Assembly (NCBI GenBank): GCA_021287075.1
Contig: JAJTBD010000032.1
Span: 1 to 33,687 of the forward strand
DNA: 33,687 nucleotides
Direction of reading: 5' to 3'
Source: Micrococcales bacterium
GTDB taxonomy: Bacteria; Actinomycetota; Actinomycetes; Actinomycetales; Dermatophilaceae
The translations under genes were made by a program, and so were the position numbers. Shown here in pieces: positions 29,341 through 33,687 of this stretch (positions are counted from its first letter, which is position 1; each line of letters starts with the position of its first letter). The notes below the pieces were generated by a model that worked only from the letters and a program-made list of their open reading frames with translations, did no database searches and had not been told where the DNA came from.

Positions 29341-30525
29341 TCACGCCCCGTCGAGCTCGGCGATCGTGGCCAGCGACGGGCCGCGCTCCTCCTGGAGCTG
29401 GCGGGCGACGTCCTCGGCCCCACGCATGGTGCGCAGCAGGTTGCCCGAGGTGAGTTTGGCCAGGTCCTCATCGGACCAGCCCTTCTCGGCGAGCGCCTCC
29501 AGCAGCAGCGGGTATGCCGTGACGTCACCCATGCCCTCGGGCTGGGTGCCCACGCCGTCATAGTCGCCGCCGAGCCCGATGTGGTCGATGCCGGCCACCT
29601 CGCGCACGTGCTCGCAGTGGGCGACCACGTCGGCGACGGTGGCCGGGGGCTGGGGGTGCCTCGCGGCATACCCGTCCATCCAGGCCGCCAGCCGGCCGTA
29701 GTCCTTGGTGGTGACGCCCTCGGCCGCCGCCAGCTCGGTCGCCTCGAGGTGCCAGGCGGCTGCCTCGGGGCCCACGAACTTCGGCACGAAGGTGACCATG
29801 CACAGCCCGCCGTTGTGGGGGAGCAGGCCGAGGACGTCGTCGGGGACGTTGCGCGGGTGGTCGGCCACAGCGCGGGCGGAGGAGTGGCTGAAGACCACGG
29901 GTGCGGCCGTCGCCGAGAGTGCGTCGCGCATCGTGGACGGTGCGACATGGGAGAGGTCGACGAGCATGCCCATGCGGTTCATCTCGCGCACCACCTCGAC
30001 CCCGAAGCGGCTCAGGCCACCCGCCACCGGCTCGTCGGTCGCCGAGTCCGCCCACGGCAGGCTGACATTGTGGGTGAGGGTCAGATAGCGGACGCCGAGC
30101 ACGTGCAGCAGCCGCAGGGTCGCGAGGGAGGAGTTGATCGACTGGCCGCCCTCGGCGCCGAGCAGGGAGGCGACCTTGCCGGCCGACATGGCAGCCACCA
30201 GCTCCTCGGCCGTGCGGGCAAAGGCCATCCGGTCGGGGTGGCGCGCGATCATCCGGTGGCCCGCGTCGATCTGCTCGAGCGTCATCGACACCGCGTCATC
30301 GCCGGCCCGGTCGCCGGGCACATAGACCGACCAGAACTGCCCGCCGACGCCGCCCTCGGCGAGCCGGGGCAGGTCGGTGTGGGTGCGGCCGGCGGTGCCG
30401 GCGGCGATGTCGAGCGCCTCGAAGTCATAGCCGGCCAGCTCGCGTGCCTCCCAGAGGAGGTCGTTGTGCCCGTCGATCACGGGATGGGCGGCCAGGAGGG
30501 CTCGGATGCGCTCGGGGACGGTCAT
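29341..30525 (-). CDS. Membrane dipeptidase, peptidase family M19
   Basis: A 394-residue zinc dipeptidase of the renal dipeptidase family, without a signal peptide and so probably cytoplasmic. Metal and substrate ligands are visible: HND (His20, Asp22), the bridging Glu in LLGAEGGQS, and His in LVDLSHVAP. SHSSARAVADHPRN and the Asp in GLGGDYDGVG are also present. I start at ATG 30525, which is seven bases after TACGTT. A TTG three codons upstream is less likely. It is divergent from rimO with a 43-bp gap holding both promoters. Possible substrates are dipeptides with D-residues, as in relatives. Confidence 0.92.
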   Translation of the reverse strand: MTVPERIRALLAAHPVIDGHNDLLWEARELAGYDFEALDIAAGTAGRTHTDLPRLAEGGVGGQFWSVYVPGDRAGDDAVSMTLEQIDAGHRMIARHPDRMAFARTAEELVAAMSAGKVASLLGAEGGQSINSSLATLRLLHVLGVRYLTLTHNVSLPWADSATDEPVAGGLSRFGVEVVREMNRMGMLVDLSHVAPSTMRDALSATAAPVVFSHSSARAVADHPRNVPDDVLGLLPHNGGLCMVTFVPKFVGPEAAAWHLEATELAAAEGVTTKDYGRLAAWMDGYAARHPQPPATVADVVAHCEHVREVAGIDHIGLGGDYDGVGTQPEGMGDVTAYPLLLEALAEKGWSDEDLAKLTSGNLLRTMRGAEDVARQLQEERGPSLATIAELDGA

Positions 30526-30532
30526 GCCCTCC

Positions 30533-30561
30533 AACGTAGCCCCCGGTCAGCGAACTAGAGT
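30533..30561. promoter_or_regulatory. Overlapping divergent promoter of the dipeptidase gene and rimO
   Basis: TACGTT on the minus strand (30533-30538) lies seven bases before the dipeptidase ATG. TAGAGT on the plus strand (30556-30561) lies seven bases before the rimO ATG. The two -10 boxes are exactly 17 bases apart, so each would occupy the -35 position of the other. Confidence 0.65.
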
Positions 30562-30568
30562 GGGCGCC

Positions 30569-32032
30569 ATGACGGACACGACCTCACGCAGCGTCGCCCT
30601 GGTGACGCTGGGGTGCACCCGCAACGAGGTCGACTCCGAGGAGCTGGCCGGCCGCCTGGCCGCCGAGGGGTGGACCCTCGTCGACGACGCCGCCGAGGCC
30701 GACGTCGCGGTCGTCAACACCTGCGGCTTCGTCGAGCAGGCCAAGAAGGACTCCATCGACACCCTGCTGGAGGCGGCCGAGCTCAAGGAGACCGGCCGCA
30801 CGCAGGCCGTCGTCGCCGTCGGCTGCCTCGCCGAGCGCTATGGCAAGGAGCTGGCCGACGAGCTGCCCGACGCCGACGCGGTGCTGGGCTTCGACTCCTA
30901 TGCCGACATGTCCACCCACCTGCGTGCCGTGCTGGCGGGGGAGCGGCCCGAGGCGCATGTGCCCCAGGACCGCCGCCGCCTCCTCCCGATCTCGCCCGTC
31001 GAGCGACAGGAGCATGCGGGCGAGGTGGCCCTCCCCGGCCACGGGTATGCCGCCGAGCCGGCCCCCGAGGACGACCTCACCGGTGCGCCGGCGACCGGGC
31101 CGCGCGTGGTGCGGGCGCGTCTCGACGGCCGGCCCTGGGCGCCGCTGAAGATCGCGTCCGGCTGTGACCGCCGCTGCGCGTTCTGCGCGATCCCGGCCTT
31201 CCGCGGGGCCTTCGTCTCCCGCCGCCCGACCGACGTGATCGCCGAGGCCCGCTGGCTGGCCGAGCGGGGCGTCAAGGAGCTCTTCCTCGTCTCGGAGAAC
31301 TCCACCTCCTATGGCAAGGACCTGGGCGACCTCGCGCTGCTCGAGAAGCTCCTGCCCGAGCTGACCGCGATCGAGGGCATCGAGCGCGTGCGGGTCTCCT
31401 ATCTCCAGCCCGCTGAGATCCGACCTGCCCTGCTCGAGGCGATGGCCGCCACGCCTGGCGTCGTCCCCTATTTCGACATCTCCTTCCAGCACGCCTCCGA
31501 GCCCCTGCTGAGGAGGATGCGCCGCTTCGGCTCGCGCACGGCATTCCTCGAGCTCCTGGGCCGCGTGCGCGCCCTCGCCCCGGGGGCAGGCATCCGCTCC
31601 AATGTCATCGTCGGCTTCCCCGGCGAGACCGAGGACGACGTGGCCGAGCTCGAGGCCTTCCTCACCGACGCCCGCCTCGACGTGACGGGTGTCTTCGGAT
31701 ACTCCGACGAGGACGGCACCGAGGCCGAGGGCTATGGCGAGAAGCTGCCCGAGGACGTCATCGCCGAGCGGGTCGAGCGCATCACCTCGCTGGTGGAGCA
31801 GCTCAACTGGCAGCGCGCCGAGGAGCGCATCGGCAGCGAGGTCGTCGTCCTGATCGAGGAGATCGACGACGAGGAGGGCCATGCGATCGGCCGGGCAGAC
31901 TTCCAGGGCCCCGACGTCGACGGCGTGACCATGCTGGCCCTCGATGGTGAGTCCCCTTGGGCTGTGGGCGATCTCGTGCCCGCGGTGGTCGTCGACACCG
32001 AGGGCATCGACCTCCTCGCGGAGCCGTCATGA
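30569..32032 (+). CDS. rimO: Ribosomal protein S12 methylthiotransferase
   Basis: A 487-residue radical-SAM enzyme that methylthiolates an aspartate of ribosomal protein S12. The N-terminal MTTase domain holds the cluster cysteines in LGCTRNEVDSE, NTCGFVEQAK and VGCLAERY. A roughly 45-residue insertion rich in Pro/Ala/Glu follows, as is usual in actinobacterial forms. The radical-SAM motif SGCDRRCAFCAIP has Cys199, Cys203 and Cys206. A TRAM-like domain ends the protein. The start is fixed by the leaderless TAGAGT box. Its stop overlaps the pgsA ATG. Confidence 0.95.
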   Translation: MTDTTSRSVALVTLGCTRNEVDSEELAGRLAAEGWTLVDDAAEADVAVVNTCGFVEQAKKDSIDTLLEAAELKETGRTQAVVAVGCLAERYGKELADELPDADAVLGFDSYADMSTHLRAVLAGERPEAHVPQDRRRLLPISPVERQEHAGEVALPGHGYAAEPAPEDDLTGAPATGPRVVRARLDGRPWAPLKIASGCDRRCAFCAIPAFRGAFVSRRPTDVIAEARWLAERGVKELFLVSENSTSYGKDLGDLALLEKLLPELTAIEGIERVRVSYLQPAEIRPALLEAMAATPGVVPYFDISFQHASEPLLRRMRRFGSRTAFLELLGRVRALAPGAGIRSNVIVGFPGETEDDVAELEAFLTDARLDVTGVFGYSDEDGTEAEGYGEKLPEDVIAERVERITSLVEQLNWQRAEERIGSEVVVLIEEIDDEEGHAIGRADFQGPDVDGVTMLALDGESPWAVGDLVPAVVVDTEGIDLLAEPS

Positions 32033-32688
32033 CCGACCCCCTGCCCGGCGTGCCGGGAGGATCCCAGTCGCATGGCGCGACGGCGGCGCCGCCGCCCAGC
32101 CCATGGAATATCGCGAACGCCCTGACGGTGCTGCGCATCCTGCTCGTGCCCGTCTATGGCTGGCTGCTGCTCAGCGACGGCGGCGCCAACGCCACCCTCC
32201 GGTGGGCCGCGACGGCCGTCTTCGTGGTCGCGATGATCACCGACCGGATCGACGGCGACATCGCCCGCGCCCGCAACCTGATCACGGACTTCGGCAAGAT
32301 GGCCGACCCGATCGCCGACAAGGCCCTCACCGGCATGGCCTTTGTCGGGCTGTCGGTTATCGACGTCATCCCCTGGTGGATCACGATCGTGATCCTGTTG
32401 CGCGAGTGGGGGATCACCCTCATGCGCTTCATCGTCATCCGACACGGTGTGATGCCGGCGAGCCGCGGCGGCAAGGTCAAGACCTCGCTCCAGGCCCTCG
32501 CCCTCACGATGCTGAGCGCGCCCCTGTGGACGCTGCCGCTGGCCGGCCTGTGGGAGGTCCTGGCCTGGATCGCCCTGATCGGGGCCCTGGTGGTCACGGT
32601 CGTCACCGGGGTCGACTATGTCGCCAAGGCCTATGTGCTGCGCCGCGACAGCGAGCGCACCGCGGCCAAGCGGGCCGCCCGCTCATGA
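32029..32688 (+). CDS. pgsA: CDP-diacylglycerol-glycerol-3-phosphate 3-phosphatidyltransferase
   Basis: A 219-residue integral membrane enzyme of phospholipid synthesis. The CDP-alcohol phosphatidyltransferase signature is complete: Asp75-Gly76-x2-Ala79-Arg80-x8-Gly89-x3-Asp93-x3-Asp97. It is flanked by about six helices. NALTVLRILLVPVYGWLLL is the usual first helix, after an N-terminal extension of about 28 polar residues. The ATG overlaps the rimO stop (ATGA), and its own stop overlaps the cinA ATG in the same way. The product could be phosphatidylglycerophosphate or, less likely, another CDP-alcohol lipid. Confidence 0.93.
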   Translation: MTDPLPGVPGGSQSHGATAAPPPSPWNIANALTVLRILLVPVYGWLLLSDGGANATLRWAATAVFVVAMITDRIDGDIARARNLITDFGKMADPIADKALTGMAFVGLSVIDVIPWWITIVILLREWGITLMRFIVIRHGVMPASRGGKVKTSLQALALTMLSAPLWTLPLAGLWEVLAWIALIGALVVTVVTGVDYVAKAYVLRRDSERTAAKRAARS

Positions 32689-33155
32689 CCCTGCCCGCCG
32701 CGGGGCTGGTGGCGGCGCTCCGGGCCGCCGGGCTCACGGTCGGCGCGGCCGAGTCGCTCACCGGCGGTCTCGTCTGCGGGGCGCTGACCGATGTGCCGGG
32801 CGCCTCGGCGGTCGTGCGCGGTGGCGTCGTCAGCTATGCCACGCAGGTCAAGGCGACCGTGCTGGGCGTGCCCGAGGGGCTGCTCGCCGAGCGGGGCGCC
32901 GTCGACGCCGACGTCGCGGCCGCGATGGCCGAGGGCGTATGCCGGGTGCTCGCCTGCGATGTCGGTCTCGCCACCACGGGTGTGGCCGGCCCAGACCCGC
33001 AGGACGGCCAGCCGGTGGGCACCGTCTTTGTGGCCGTGTGCGTGCGCGGCGAGACGACCGTCGAGCGGCTGGCCATCGAGGGGGACCGCCCCGCGATCCG
33101 ACAGGCGACCGTGGCGGCCGTGCTGGCGCTGGCCGGCCGACGCCTCCCCGTGTGA
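32685..33155 (+). CDS. pncC: CinA C-terminal domain protein (nicotinamide-nucleotide amidase)
   Basis: A 156-residue protein with only the CinA C-terminal domain, as in PncC-type amidases that convert NMN to nicotinate mononucleotide. Motifs are VGAAESLTGGLVCGALTDVPGAS (in parts AAESLTGGL and TDVPGAS), VVSYATQVKATVLGV and LATTGVAGPDPQDGQPVGTV. No N-terminal MoaB-like domain is present. Translation is coupled to pgsA by a 4-bp overlap. It contains a GTA-TGC-CGG Val-Cys-Arg block carrying GTATGCC. The next gene, clgR, follows after 124 bases with its own leader. Confidence 0.93.
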   Translation: MTLPAAGLVAALRAAGLTVGAAESLTGGLVCGALTDVPGASAVVRGGVVSYATQVKATVLGVPEGLLAERGAVDADVAAAMAEGVCRVLACDVGLATTGVAGPDPQDGQPVGTVFVAVCVRGETTVERLAIEGDRPAIRQATVAAVLALAGRRLPV

Positions 33156-33180
33156 CCGGTGGGAATAGCCGGGCGCGACA

Positions 33181-33210
33181 CACAGGTTGTCGCAAGGACC
33201 CGCACCTGTG
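33181..33210. repeat. Inverted repeat upstream of clgR
   Basis: CACAGGT (33181-33187) and ACCTGTG (33204-33210) are perfect 7-base arms around 16 bases. It could be an operator of clgR or an end-of-operon hairpin after the cinA-type gene. TACCGT (33229-33234) is a possible clgR -10 box. Confidence 0.45.
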
Positions 33211-33279
33211 CCGGACAGGCTTCGGCGGGTACCGTGGTGGGACACAAGCGTCATCGCCGTCTATGAGGGGAGGCCCCGC

Positions 33280-33576
33280 ATGATCCTGCTCCGTCGTGAG
33301 ATCGGAGAAGCGCTTCGTCAGGAGCGCCAGTCGCAGGGCCGCACCCTGCGCGATGTCTCTGCTGCGGCGGCTGTCTCGCTCGGCTATCTCAGCGAGCTGG
33401 AGCGCGGCGAGAAGGAGGCCTCCTCCGAGATGCTCTCGGCCATCTGCGGCGCGCTCGAGCTGCCGCTCTCCTCCTTCCTCTCCACCGTCTCCGACCGAGT
33501 CGCCGAGACCGAGGCCATGAGCGCCCCCGTGCAGCTCCCCGTCGCCTCCGCCCGCGCCGCCCGCTCCGCCGCCTGA
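33280..33576 (+). CDS. clgR: ClgR-like XRE-family transcriptional regulator
   Basis: A 98-residue regulator. The Cro/C1-type HTH is at about 8-62 (LRREIGEALRQERQSQGRTL, then DVSAAAAVSLGYLSELERGEKEASSEML). It matches ClgR, activator of clp protease and stress genes, in sequence and in position after pgsA-cinA. A strong ribosome-binding site (GAGGGGAGG, 33266-33274) fixes the ATG, so an in-frame upstream start at 33187 is unlikely. The tail AARSAA ends in Ala-Ala, similar to the C-terminal degron that lets Clp protease destroy ClgR. The codons for the tail and stop are repeated 31 bases downstream. Confidence 0.85.
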   Translation: MILLRREIGEALRQERQSQGRTLRDVSAAAAVSLGYLSELERGEKEASSEMLSAICGALELPLSSFLSTVSDRVAETEAMSAPVQLPVASARAARSAA

Positions 33577-33608
33577 CAACGCCGCCCCCTCCGCTCCGCC
33601 GCCTGACC
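33562..33608 (+). repeat. Direct repeat across the clgR stop codon
   Basis: CCGCTCCGCCGCCTGAC at the clgR 3' end (33561-33577) recurs at 33592-33608, a 31-base period. It is probably a local tandem duplication. Confidence 0.6.
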
Positions 33609-33623
33609 CCTTCCGCACCCCGC

Positions 33624-33652
33624 CTTCCTTTCGCCCAGTTGGGCACGTTCGC
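33624..33652 (+). repeat. Dispersed repeat with GCCCAGTTGGGC core, copy 2
   Basis: CTTCCTTTCGCCCAGTTGGG followed by CACGTTCGC. It matches copy 3, which starts 35 bases later, and copy 1 at 6445. Confidence 0.75.
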
Positions 33653-33658
33653 CCCGCG

Positions 33659-33687
33659 CTTCCTTTTGCCCAGTTGGGCACGTTCGC
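33659..33687 (+). repeat. Dispersed repeat with GCCCAGTTGGGC core, copy 3
   Basis: CTTCCTTTTGCCCAGTTGGG followed by CACGTTCGC, running to the window edge. With copy 2 it may begin a longer tandem array beyond the window. Confidence 0.75.

Noticed and set aside
33176..33240. ClgR binding box in the clgR leader
   Set aside because: CGCA and GCGA-like pieces are present but I could not line them up with the ClgR site pattern with confidence; only the 7-bp inverted repeat is reported.

Overview
The window is a high-GC actinobacterial chromosome segment, most likely from the family Intrasporangiaceae or a close relative (inference from gene order, GC-rich codon use and many leaderless-type starts). 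The order rpsO, pnp, dapB, folA/thyA, dapA, rnj, ftsK, pgsA, cinA, clgR is the conserved actinobacterial backbone also seen in mycobacteria. I can see no tRNA, rRNA or CRISPR array.

Layout. 1-2330 is a pile-up of mobile-element debris: an apparently complete IS3-family element (108-1407) sits in the left end of an ISL3-type element whose transposase is cut off near 2197, followed by repeated IS21-like end sequences. 2328-4801 (minus) is the cstA/ybdD pyruvate-uptake pair. 4969-6366 is dihydrolipoyl dehydrogenase. 6492-8924 holds a CoA-transferase family III gene and a divergent AbiEi/DUF559-type protein bracketed by a 28-bp dispersed repeat. 9177-12071 is rpsO-pnp. 12217-15793 is a lower-GC accessory cassette: a YbaB-like protein, an EspC-like protein with a YxxxD motif, a WXG-type membrane protein and a large two-part membrane/lipoprotein-like protein of unknown function. 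In many actinobacteria an M16 peptidase gene follows pnp; none is present here. 15836-23311 holds lysine/diaminopimelate synthesis (dapB, dapA), folate/thymidylate genes (thyA-folA), an AzlCD exporter with a GNAT protein, an enoyl-CoA hydratase-like protein and RNase J. 23353-24696 is a SatD-like regulator with a DUF3307-type membrane partner. 24772-28830 is ftsK with an ion-channel gene and a YdcF/SanA-like gene. 29341-33576 is an M19 dipeptidase divergent from the rimO-pgsA-cinA operon, then clgR.

Two genome-scale signals stand out. First, the heptamer GGCATAC/GTATGCC occurs about 35 times by hand count, against roughly 3-4 expected from base composition, in both orientations and in several reading frames, often forcing rare codons. 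Inverted pairs of it form strong hairpins after lpd and pnp and between thyA and folA. It is absent from the IS region and from the genes of the 12.2-15.8 kb cassette. Second, at least ten genes show a TANNNT box whose last base lies 6 or 7 nt before the start codon, with no Shine-Dalgarno sequence, which predicts leaderless transcripts. The SatD-like promoter also carries four alternating ATCAAG/CTTGAT half-sites at an exact 14-bp period, which looks like an autoregulatory operator.
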